Shown here piece by piece: positions 6,722 through 12,982 of a stretch of DNA of 14,350 bases. The notes under the pieces were generated by a model. The model was given only the letters and a program-made list of their open reading frames with translations, was not told the origin of the DNA and made no database searches. Made by a program: the position numbers and the translations under genes. Origin of the DNA: Fimbriimonadales bacterium (GTDB taxonomy: Bacteria > Armatimonadota > Fimbriimonadia > Fimbriimonadales > GBS-DC); contig JAOAES010000281.1 of the NCBI GenBank assembly GCA_026416655.1, positions 1-14,350 of the forward strand. Direction: 5' to 3'. Position 1 is the first letter of the stretch; the number at the start of each line of letters is the position of its first letter.

Positions 6722-6727
6722 ATTATA
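6722..6727 (-). promoter_or_regulatory. -10 box of the repressor gene
   Basis: GGG-TATAAT on the minus strand. The expected start, about 7 nt downstream, gives a leader of roughly 30-35 nt that contains the palindromic operator and a GGTGGA ribosome-binding site. This is the only promoter of the set with a real leader. Confidence 0.55.
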
Positions 6728-6749
6728 CCCTGTAGTGTGGTTATTTCGA

Positions 6750-6810
6750 TCGTCGGAGGGACGCTGACGCTATGCTCGCGCTCCGTGTGGCGTCGGCTTC
6801 CCCCCGACGA
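6750..6810. repeat. Family 1 double-hairpin palindromic repeat, copy C
   Basis: Arms at 6750-6770 and 6790-6810 are imperfect inverted copies (18 of 21 positions), separated by 19 nt. The right arm keeps a small internal hairpin (CGTCGG / CCGACG); the left arm's is degraded. Same layout and spacing as copy B, but with the GTCGG version of the core seen in copy A. It lies in the spacer between the repressor and the dehydratase-like gene. Confidence 0.65.
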
Positions 6811-6827
6811 ATTACGGCGTTGGTTTT

Positions 6828-6851
6828 ACCGAGGGGTATTACCTCCTCGGT
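6828..6851 (+). other. Leader hairpin upstream of the enolase-superfamily gene
   Basis: ACCGAGGGGT, loop ATT, then ACC-T-CCTCGGT form a 10-bp stem with one bulged T. It is not followed by a T tract, so a plain terminator is unlikely. It lies 57 nt before the start codon and contains a CCTCC (6842-6846) that could also pair with the Shine-Dalgarno at 6897-6901. It may be a leader structure or a remnant of a repeat element. Confidence 0.4.
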
Positions 6852-6886
6852 TGCGATACGGCAGGATTCCTCTCGAAACGGGCGAA

Positions 6887-6901
6887 CCTCCCTCAAGGAG
6901 G
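6887..6901 (+). promoter_or_regulatory. Strong ribosome-binding site within a small hairpin
   Basis: AAGGAGG at 6895-6901 lies 7 nt before the ATG at 6909, the best Shine-Dalgarno in the window. Immediately upstream CCTCC (6887-6891) can pair with GGAGG across a CTCAA loop, which would hide the site. The strong site fixes the start of the enolase-superfamily gene and shows its mRNA has a leader. Confidence 0.6.
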
Positions 6902-6908
6902 CGCAGCG

Positions 6909-8036
6909 ATGCGGATTGTGAACATTAAACTACAGTTGCTGGAGTATCCGCTGGAGACGCCGTTTTACCCTTCTTGGTTGCCGGGCTATCCGCAGACGGC
7001 GCACCGGGTGAACCTGCTCACGCTGGAGACTGACGAGGGCATCAAGGGCTATGCGGCGGGAGTCGCGTTCACGCGCGAAGGAACCTGCATCGACCAGCTG
7101 CTCATGCCGTTCCTGTTCGGACGCGACCCGATGAATGTGGAGGAGGTCATTCAGATTGCTCGCTCAGCGACCTTTCTCGGCTTGCGCCTGTGGTGGATCG
7201 AGATGGCGTTCTGGGATATCATCGGCAAAGCGTTGGGACAGCCGGTGTATCGCTTGCTGGGTGGTTATCAGGACCGAGTGAAGGCATACGCCAGTACGGG
7301 CGAGCTGCGCGGCAAAGAGGCGCGACTGGACTATATCGCGCAGATTCGCGAGATGGGTTTCCAAGCGGTCAAACTCCGCTTTCACAGCTGGGACTGGCGT
7401 GAGGATATGGAGGTTGCTCGCGCCGTGCGAGCGCACTATCCCGATATAGACATCATGGTGGACGCGAACATGGGCTGGCGCGTGGCGGGGATGGCGCCTG
7501 CTCCGAAGTGGGATGTGCCCACCGCCTTGCGCATTGCCGAAGAGCTTGCTGAGCTGGGCGTGCGCTGGCTGGAGGAGCCGCTCGACAAGAACGACTATGA
7601 GGGCTACCGTCGCCTGCGCGAGAAATCGCCCCTCGCGCTTGCCAGCGGGGAGATGAATCAAGACCTGCACGAGTTCCGCGAATATCTGGTTCGGGACGCG
7701 CTCGATATCCTGCAGCCCGATGTCGCGCTCTCATGCGGAATCTTGATGGGTAAGAAAATCGCGGGGATGGCGGAGGCGTTCGGCAAGCAAATCGCCCCGC
7801 ACACTTGGACAAGCGGGCTGGGACTCGCAGCGAACCTGCAGCTGATGGGCGCGTGCCCGAACTGCGAGTGGGCGGAGTTCCCCTACGAGCCGCCAGGCTG
7901 GGACCTCAAGGCGCGCGACTTTTTCCTGACCGAGCCAATCACGCCCGACGCCGAGGGCTATCTCCCCGTTCCGAGCAAACCCGGGCTGGGCGTGGAGATC
8001 GACGAGGAAGCGGTTCAGCGATACACGGTGGCGTAG
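6909..8036 (+). CDS. Mandelate racemase/enolase-superfamily protein, probable sugar-acid dehydratase
   Basis: A 375-residue enolase-superfamily enzyme of the mandelate racemase (MR) subgroup; most relatives dehydrate sugar acids after Mg-assisted proton removal. Residues nearly match MR numbering: K155-L-R157 in the place of K164-x-K166, metal ligands D185 (VDANMGW), E222 (LEEPL) and E248 (SGEMN), and the D271/H298 dyad (QPD, APHTW). The second lysine being Arg places it among KxR variants, so the specific substrate cannot be assigned. Length and the N-terminal capping domain (VNLLTLETDEGIKGY...) are normal. It is divergent from the GntR-LacI repressor, its likely regulator. Its stop lies 1 bp from that of the convergent prenyl synthase. 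Confidence 0.85.
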   Translation: MRIVNIKLQLLEYPLETPFYPSWLPGYPQTAHRVNLLTLETDEGIKGYAAGVAFTREGTCIDQLLMPFLFGRDPMNVEEVIQIARSATFLGLRLWWIEMAFWDIIGKALGQPVYRLLGGYQDRVKAYASTGELRGKEARLDYIAQIREMGFQAVKLRFHSWDWREDMEVARAVRAHYPDIDIMVDANMGWRVAGMAPAPKWDVPTALRIAEELAELGVRWLEEPLDKNDYEGYRRLREKSPLALASGEMNQDLHEFREYLVRDALDILQPDVALSCGILMGKKIAGMAEAFGKQIAPHTWTSGLGLAANLQLMGACPNCEWAEFPYEPPGWDLKARDFFLTEPITPDAEGYLPVPSKPGLGVEIDEEAVQRYTVA

Positions 8037-8037
8037 G

Positions 8038-8934
8038 CTACTTCTCGCGCTCCACAGCGTAGTGCGCCAGCCAGCGCAGCGGGTCGGCGCGCTCATCGAA
8101 CGCCTGCAACGCGCTCAGGGCGTCCTGCAGGGCTTGCTGCGCGTGCGCACGGGCGGTCTCCACGCCGAACAAGGCAGCATAGGTCGCTTTGCGGCGAGCG
8201 CGGTCGGAGCCAGCGGGCTTGCCTATCTGCTCGGTGGAGGCAGTCTCGTCTAAGATATCGTCGGTAATCTGGAACGCCAGCCCCAGCGCGCGGCTGTAGG
8301 CGTCCAGAGCGGTCTGACGCGGTTCGTCGGCTCCCGTCAGGATTGCGCCCGCCAGCACGCTGGCACGGATGAGCGCGCCCGTCTTGTGCGCGTGAATGAA
8401 CCGTAGCGTCGCCTCCGAGACCACTTGCCCCTCGTTCAGGATGTCCTCCACCTGTCCACCGCACATTCCACGCACGCCGGACGACTCGGCAATCAGGCGC
8501 AGGGTCTGAACCACGCGCTCTGGGGAGCTGAACCGCGCCTGCTCCGCAATCAACTCGAACGCTTTGGCGAAGAGTGCGTCACCTGCGAGAATCGCCATCG
8601 CCTCGCCATACTTAACCCATACGGTGGGCTGTCCGCGGCGCAGGTGGTCGTTGTCCATCGCGGGCAGATCGTCATGAACGAGGCTAAAGGCGTGGATTAG
8701 CTCCAGTGCGCAAGCGGTGGGGAGAACCTGTTCCGCCTTGCCGCCCAGCGCTTCTGCAGCGGCGATGCACAGTATCGGACGCAATCGCTTGCCTGCCCCC
8801 AGCGTGGCGTAGCGCATTGCCTCACACACCACGCGCGGCATCGGCGGGTTGCCTGATAGATACTGGTCTAACGCTTCGTCGACCCGCGCCCTGTGTGGGT
8901 GCAGATAGTTCTCCAGCTGCGCCCGCCAGTTCAT
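8038..8934 (-). CDS. ispA: Short-chain polyprenyl (farnesyl/geranylgeranyl) diphosphate synthase
   Basis: A 298-residue trans-isoprenyl diphosphate synthase condensing IPP with allylic diphosphates. Motifs in order: GKRLRP (48-53), first aspartate-rich motif DDLPAMD (88-94) followed by LRRGQPTVW, K184-T185, second aspartate-rich motif QITDDILD (223-230), and the GKPAGSD/ARRKATY region (238-252). The two-residue insertion in the first motif is the bacterial IspA/GGPP type; the sequence before it (ELIHAFSLVH) is like E. coli IspA, but product length (C15 or C20) is not certain. The ATG at 8934 was chosen over one at 8982: it gives a family-typical N-terminus and lies 6 nt after a TATCCT box. 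Product could feed carotenoid and quinone synthesis. Confidence 0.88.
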   Translation of the reverse strand: MNWRAQLENYLHPHRARVDEALDQYLSGNPPMPRVVCEAMRYATLGAGKRLRPILCIAAAEALGGKAEQVLPTACALELIHAFSLVHDDLPAMDNDHLRRGQPTVWVKYGEAMAILAGDALFAKAFELIAEQARFSSPERVVQTLRLIAESSGVRGMCGGQVEDILNEGQVVSEATLRFIHAHKTGALIRASVLAGAILTGADEPRQTALDAYSRALGLAFQITDDILDETASTEQIGKPAGSDRARRKATYAALFGVETARAHAQQALQDALSALQAFDERADPLRWLAHYAVEREK

Positions 8935-8940
8935 AGCATG

Positions 8941-8946
8941 AGGATA
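8941..8946 (-). promoter_or_regulatory. -10 box of the prenyl synthase gene
   Basis: GG-TATCCT on the minus strand ends 6 nt before the ATG at 8934, a TANNNT box giving a leaderless mRNA. It lies only 14 bp from the divergent addB -10 box at 8961-8966, so the two promoters overlap. Confidence 0.45.
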
Positions 8947-8960
8947 CCTGAGCCGTCTGG

Positions 8961-8966
8961 TATAAT
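8961..8966 (+). promoter_or_regulatory. Extended -10 promoter of the addB-like gene
   Basis: TGG-TATAAT, identical in its nine-base core to the boxes at 1720-1725 and 12970-12975. It ends 14 nt before the ATG at 8981, so any leader is only about 7 nt. No Shine-Dalgarno is present before the ATG. Confidence 0.6.
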
Positions 8967-8980
8967 CCCCTTCTACCGCC

Positions 8981-11851
8981 ATGCGACTTTTCCTGGGCGC
9001 GCCACATTGGGAGCTGATCGAGGCGTCGCGTCGCGCGCTCGGCGATAACTGCAGGCTCCTTTTGCCGCCGGGCGCAGCGCGACTTGTCGGGAAGGCGGAC
9101 CACGAAGTATACGACTGGCACGGCTTCCTGCGCGCGCTAACGGGCGTCGCACTGTTGACGCAGCCTGCTCCTGAAATGGTTGCGCTACTGGGCGAGCTCT
9201 GTGAGCAAACGCTTAGCCCCCAGAACTACTTCGGAAAGGTGCGCCACTCACCTCGCTTCCACAGCGCGCTGGCGCAGAACTTGTGTCGCTGGAGCCTGGA
9301 CGGCTTGACGCCTGAGCTGCTGGAGCAGGGCGCGGAAGCCGTACTGAGCCTGCCTGCTGCCCTTACCGCCCTGGACGACGAAGCCCTGCAAGAGGAATGG
9401 CGACGCAAAACAACAGAGTTGGTGCATCTCTGGCAGGCGTGGCGGCGCGCTTTAGAGCAGGCGGGACTGCCCGAACCGATTCGAGTCCGTCGCGCGCTGC
9501 TCGACGCGCTCCACACTACTGGCGACGCGCCCCCTATCTTGCTTGCGGGATTTACGGAACTCACCGCGCTGGACCTGGAGGCGTTGCGCATTCTGGATAG
9601 CAGAACGCCAGTGGCTATGGCGCTGCTTTACGATCCCGCGCGAGCAGAAAAATACGTCCCTACCGACAGAATACGGCAGCTGCTGACGCAGTGGGGGATT
9701 GACACCCGTAGCACGGACAGTCCTGTCTGTGCCCCCACAACGCTTGGACAAGACTGTCCAAGCCACGTGCATGCGCTTGGACAAGATGTCCAAGCCACGA
9801 TATTGGATACTCCCAATCTGTTCTACGAGGTGGAAACCGTTGCGCGTGAGATCCTGAAGCTCCACGCGGGGGGTGTCGCGTTCCGCGAGATGGCGCTGGT
9901 GATACGCCAACCTGAAACGATTCTCGAAACGCTGGAGGCGATTTTCACGCGCTATGCGATTCCGCTTCAGGGCGAGGTGTCGCTACCGCTGGAGCGGTCG
10001 TGGCGCGTGCGGTGGCTCATGGACGGCTTGCGTCTGCTCGCGGGCATCGGCTACGGGGAAGACTGGCTGCACTGGCTGGAGCATCCCGCACACAAAGTCG
10101 ATGTGCTGGCGTTGCGCCGTCTGCGTCGCCAGCTCCGTCGCCACATACCTGCTGCCCAGTGGCTGGAGCGCGCCTTGCAACGCGCAATCGACGCTGACCT
10201 CCTGCGCCTGTTGCAAGAGCTGGATGCACTGGGGCAGAGGCTCGCCGTTGAGTTTCCTCAGACGGCGCGACGGCTGATTCTAAAACTCGGCGATGTTTCT
10301 GAACGCGACGCCGACCTGAGTGAATGGATTCGCCTTGTCGATGCCTATGCCCGCGCGTGGCGACAGCGCACGCCCGCTCAATCGGTGGAACTACTGGAGC
10401 GTCTGGTCGGTGGGGCGCGTTTCACGCACAGGCTGGGCAGCGACGGCGTGCGTCTACTCCCGATGGAACATGCCGACCTGACAGGGGCGCGGATCGTTTT
10501 CGCGTTGCAAATCTTGGAAGGGACGCTCCCCCGCCGCCATCCCGACGATCCGTTCCTGCGCGAGTCGGAGCGCCGCGCGCTCAATCAGGTCTTGCAAGGA
10601 CACGGCATCCACCTGCCCACACGCGCCGATTATCAGGCAGCCGAACCGATGCTGTTTCAGCGCGTGCTACAAACTGCCCAGGAACGCCTCTACCTCAGCT
10701 ATTCCCGTATTCAGAGCGGCGACAGTGACGCGCTGCCTTCGCTCTACCTTGAAGAGTTCAAAACCGAATATGGCGACGCTGTCGCGACGCGATTTTTCAG
10801 CCTCGAACAGATTGCGCCCGAACCGGACGACTGCCTCCATCCCTACGACGCTTCGCTGGCGCATCCCGTCGTTTACATCGAGCCTGCGCCGTCGCTCCAT
10901 CGCGCGGCGTTGCGCGAACAAGTGGGAAAGAGGAGCGGTCCGTTCAGCGTCACGGAGCTGGAGACGCTGGTTCGATGTCCGTTCGAGCATTTCGCCCGCT
11001 ATGTTTTGCGGCTACGCCCCCTGAAACGCGACCTGGGCGCGCAGGACGTGGGCACGGTGGCGCATAACGCCCTCTGTCGCGCGGTGCGCCAATCGCCCTG
11101 CCGCCGAAGCGAGGAGTGGGTAGAAGCACTGGCGGAGCAGCTGCGGGCGATTCTCAGTGAGCATGCGCCGGACCTGCCCGAATGGCAGGTGCAGGTGCTG
11201 CACGCGCTCGCGCAACGGCTCCTGCGCCGCTTCGGGGTGCGCGAGCCGCGCTATCAGGCGCAGTTCGATCTCTCGCCCTTCGCCTGCGAGTGGGCGTTCG
11301 GCGGTACGGAAGCCGATGATGAGGAGCGCACGCTTACGGAGCCATTGCACAATCGGCGTCGTCCCCAAGCCGTCTCCTACCGCCTGAGCGACGGACAGCA
11401 AATCCCACTGCGCGGCGTTATCGACCGCATCGATCTCAGCCCCGACCGGCGCGTGGCGATGGTGCTGGACTACAAGCTGGGCAGCGCGCCCTCCCGAAAC
11501 GATTTCACGGAGGGACGCGCCGTTCAGGGGCTGCTCTACCTGCACGCGGTCAAAACGGTGTTGCCCAATGCGCATGTTGTGCTGGCATATGACCGTCTCA
11601 AGGCGGCGCAGCGCGTGCGCTTCGTGCCGAACCTGACCGAGCTGACGCGACGGTTCAAACGCCTCGAAGACGAGGATTCGCAGCAGTTCCAGGTGCTAAG
11701 TGTCGGGCAGTGGCGTCAGGCGGAGCAGAGGCTTCGTGAGACTCTCACTGAGGCGATTAGGGGGCTGCGCGCCGCCGCGATTGAGCCGAAGCCAGGCGAC
11801 CACTGTCGTCGTTGCGCGTTTGCTGACCTGTGTCGCACGGCGTGGCGATAG
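8981..11851 (+). CDS. AddB-like Fe-S PD-(D/E)XK nuclease protein lacking Walker A
   Basis: A 956-residue relative of AddB, the second subunit of the AddAB recombination nuclease-helicase that resects double-strand breaks. The C-terminal nuclease is intact: H695 (GTVAHNAL), D815 (GVIDRIDL) and D830-Y-K832 (VLDYKLG). The iron-sulphur cysteines have AddB-type spacing: C666 (RCPFEHF), then C942-x2-C945-x5-C951 near the end. The N-terminus (MRLFLGAPHWELIEAS) aligns where AddB has GRAGSGKT, so the ATP-binding loop is missing and the helicase half is probably structural. Residues about 242-273 are encoded by three palindromic repeats and look inserted. No addA partner is in the window. The gene is about 200 residues shorter than Bacillus AddB. 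Its stop lies 1 bp from that of convergent prmC. Confidence 0.8.
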   Translation: MRLFLGAPHWELIEASRRALGDNCRLLLPPGAARLVGKADHEVYDWHGFLRALTGVALLTQPAPEMVALLGELCEQTLSPQNYFGKVRHSPRFHSALAQNLCRWSLDGLTPELLEQGAEAVLSLPAALTALDDEALQEEWRRKTTELVHLWQAWRRALEQAGLPEPIRVRRALLDALHTTGDAPPILLAGFTELTALDLEALRILDSRTPVAMALLYDPARAEKYVPTDRIRQLLTQWGIDTRSTDSPVCAPTTLGQDCPSHVHALGQDVQATILDTPNLFYEVETVAREILKLHAGGVAFREMALVIRQPETILETLEAIFTRYAIPLQGEVSLPLERSWRVRWLMDGLRLLAGIGYGEDWLHWLEHPAHKVDVLALRRLRRQLRRHIPAAQWLERALQRAIDADLLRLLQELDALGQRLAVEFPQTARRLILKLGDVSERDADLSEWIRLVDAYARAWRQRTPAQSVELLERLVGGARFTHRLGSDGVRLLPMEHADLTGARIVFALQILEGTLPRRHPDDPFLRESERRALNQVLQGHGIHLPTRADYQAAEPMLFQRVLQTAQERLYLSYSRIQSGDSDALPSLYLEEFKTEYGDAVATRFFSLEQIAPEPDDCLHPYDASLAHPVVYIEPAPSLHRAALREQVGKRSGPFSVTELETLVRCPFEHFARYVLRLRPLKRDLGAQDVGTVAHNALCRAVRQSPCRRSEEWVEALAEQLRAILSEHAPDLPEWQVQVLHALAQRLLRRFGVREPRYQAQFDLSPFACEWAFGGTEADDEERTLTEPLHNRRRPQAVSYRLSDGQQIPLRGVIDRIDLSPDRRVAMVLDYKLGSAPSRNDFTEGRAVQGLLYLHAVKTVLPNAHVVLAYDRLKAAQRVRFVPNLTELTRRFKRLEDEDSQQFQVLSVGQWRQAEQRLRETLTEAIRGLRAAAIEPKPGDHCRRCAFADLCRTAWR
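9711..9795. repeat. Family 2: three tandem palindromes inside the addB-like gene
   Basis: Three short palindromes follow one another: GCACGGACAG-TC-CTGTCTGTGC (9711-9732, one G-T pair), GCTTGGACA-AGAC-TGTCCAAGC (9742-9763, perfect) and GCTTGGACA-AGA-TGTCCAAGC (9775-9795, perfect). They are translated in frame to a low-complexity segment containing two LGQD copies. The element resembles an interspersed repeat rather than coding sequence. Confidence 0.75.
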
Positions 11852-11852
11852 C

Positions 11853-12884
11853 CTACTCCCTTGTCGCGTACACCACGCGCTCCACACCGCTGTAATCGCG
11901 TTGAATATGAGGGCTGGGGAAGCCCCAGCGCGGCAGGTGTTCCGCGAGTAGGGGCGCGAGGCGCGGGCTGGTCTCAAACGCCAGCAAGCCGTGCGAGCGC
12001 AAAACTTGTCGGGCATCCTGGGCGATTCGGCGGTAGGGCTGGAGCGGGTCGTCGGCGGGAACCAGCAGAGCGGTGCGCGGTTCGTAAAGCACTATTTCGG
12101 GCTGCAGCGTGTCCCACTCCTCGGGCAGCACGTAGGGTGGATTGCTCAGCACGGCGTCTGCCGAGTGGGGGCGCAGCATGCCGAGCCAGTCGCCCTGCAG
12201 GAGTAGCAGGCGCGTATCCAGCCCCTGTGTGCGCCGATTCATCTGAGCGATGCGCAGGGCACGACGACTACGGTCGATTCCCACGCCGAGCCATTCAGGA
12301 GCGTTTTTGAGGCAGGCTATGGCAATCGCACCACTGCCGACGCCTGCGTCTACGAGGATGGGGATACGCTTACCCCCTGCCCCTCTCCCACGCTGTGAGG
12401 TGGGGTTCGGAATGCCCTCACCCCCTGCCCCTCTCCCACTGCGTGGGAGAGGGGAGTTGATTCCCCCCTCTCCCACGCAGTGGGAGAGGGGGGCAGGGGG
12501 GGTGAGGGCTTGCGCCGCCCACTCCAGGAACACTCCCACCAGCAATTCTGTTTCGGGGCGGGGGATTAGCACGCCGCGCCCGACGGTGAGTTTCAGTCCG
12601 TAAAACCATGCGCGGCGCGTAATGTACGCCAGCGGTTCGCGCCGGGCACGACGGCGTATCCAGCAGGCGAACCGACGCTGTTGACGGTCATCAAGCGGGA
12701 TTTCGGGATGTGCGATTAGTCGCGCCCGCTCCCAGTTCAGGCACGCAGCGAGCAGAATCTCCGCCTCACGCCGCGCGTCGGGAATGCCCGCGTTTTGTAG
12801 TTCCACCTGCGCCCAGCTGAGCGCACCTTCAACAGTTTGCCAAGCTGAAACGATATGTGCCTCCCGCTCGGAATCATACCGCAT
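11853..12884 (-). CDS. prmC: Release-factor glutamine methyltransferase PrmC (HemK)
   Basis: PrmC methylates the glutamine of the GGQ motif in release factors RF1/RF2 using S-adenosylmethionine. The 343-residue form starting at 12884 shows the helical N-terminal domain (TVEGALSWAQVELQNAGI...), PRPETELL (108-115), SAM motif I DAGVGSGAIAIA (179-190) and the catalytic NPPY (248-251). PrmC proteins are usually about 280-290 residues; the excess is a Gly/Pro/Arg-rich stretch at about 127-176, encoded by a palindromic repeat cluster, exactly between the N-terminal and catalytic domains. An upstream ATG at 12941 would add residues from the family 1 repeat and is rejected. No strong ribosome-binding site supports 12884, so the start is tentative. 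Convergent with addB, divergent from coaBC. Confidence 0.87.
   Translation of the reverse strand: MRYDSEREAHIVSAWQTVEGALSWAQVELQNAGIPDARREAEILLAACLNWERARLIAHPEIPLDDRQQRRFACWIRRRARREPLAYITRRAWFYGLKLTVGRGVLIPRPETELLVGVFLEWAAQALTPPAPLSHCVGEGGINSPLPRSGRGAGGEGIPNPTSQRGRGAGGKRIPILVDAGVGSGAIAIACLKNAPEWLGVGIDRSRRALRIAQMNRRTQGLDTRLLLLQGDWLGMLRPHSADAVLSNPPYVLPEEWDTLQPEIVLYEPRTALLVPADDPLQPYRRIAQDARQVLRSHGLLAFETSPRLAPLLAEHLPRWGFPSPHIQRDYSGVERVVYATRE
12370..12509. repeat. Family 3: CCCCTCTCCCAC palindrome cluster inside prmC
   Basis: Two perfect hairpins lie side by side: 12428-12454 (12-bp stem, loop TGC) and 12463-12493 (14-bp stem, loop GCA). They are nested in an outer inverted repeat (GCCCTCACCCCC... 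at 12414 with ...GTGAGGGC at 12509). A third, degraded unit (12370-12406) precedes them. The whole cluster is read in frame as part of PrmC. Similar CCCTCTCCC-type interspersed elements are, as I recall, common in several environmental bacterial phyla. Confidence 0.85.
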
Positions 12885-12947
12885 GGTACGACGGCGTCCC
12901 CGCCGTCGCATACTACACTCTGACGATGGCGGAGACGCCATCGTACC
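12885..12947. repeat. Family 1 double-hairpin palindromic repeat, copy D
   Basis: Arms 12885-12908 and 12924-12947 match as inverted copies at 21 of 24 positions, separated by 15 nt. Each arm is a perfect 8-bp hairpin: CGACGGCG-TCCC-CGCCGTCG on the left, CGATGGCG-GAGA-CGCCATCG on the right. The paired C-to-T and G-to-A differences between arms keep both hairpins intact. It fills most of the prmC-coaBC divergent spacer. Confidence 0.8.
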
Positions 12948-12969
12948 GATTTCCTTTTCATATAACTGG

Positions 12970-12975
12970 TATAAT
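12970..12975 (+). promoter_or_regulatory. Extended -10 promoter of coaBC
   Basis: TGG-TATAAT ends 7 nt before the GTG at 12983. The transcript would start at or beside that GTG, so coaBC is predicted to be leaderless. This decides the start codon against upstream ATGs at 12857 and 12926. Confidence 0.6.
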
Positions 12976-12982
12976 CCCTGCG

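Noticed and set aside
6737..6928. 63-residue ORF in the repressor-dehydratase spacer
   Set aside because: It consists of palindromic repeat and leader sequence, overlaps the dehydratase start, and has no ribosome-binding site.
8935..8982. N-terminal extension of the prenyl synthase from the ATG at 8982
   Set aside because: It reads through the divergent promoters; the start at 8934 gives the standard IspA length and N-terminus.
9711..9795. CRISPR-like array in the addB-like gene
   Set aside because: Units are palindromes with irregular 9-11 nt gaps inside an open reading frame, without spacers of constant length.
12414..12509. Intrinsic terminator between addB and prmC or within prmC
   Set aside because: The hairpins lie inside the prmC reading frame, no T tract follows on either strand, and the frame continues through them.
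12885..12941. Upstream start of prmC at 12941
   Set aside because: The added residues (SMRRRGRRRT region) are encoded by the family 1 repeat, not PrmC-like sequence.
12857..12982. N-terminal extension of CoaBC from the ATG at 12857
   Set aside because: It would translate through the family 1 repeat and the TATAAT box; CoaC homology starts at the GTG at 12983.
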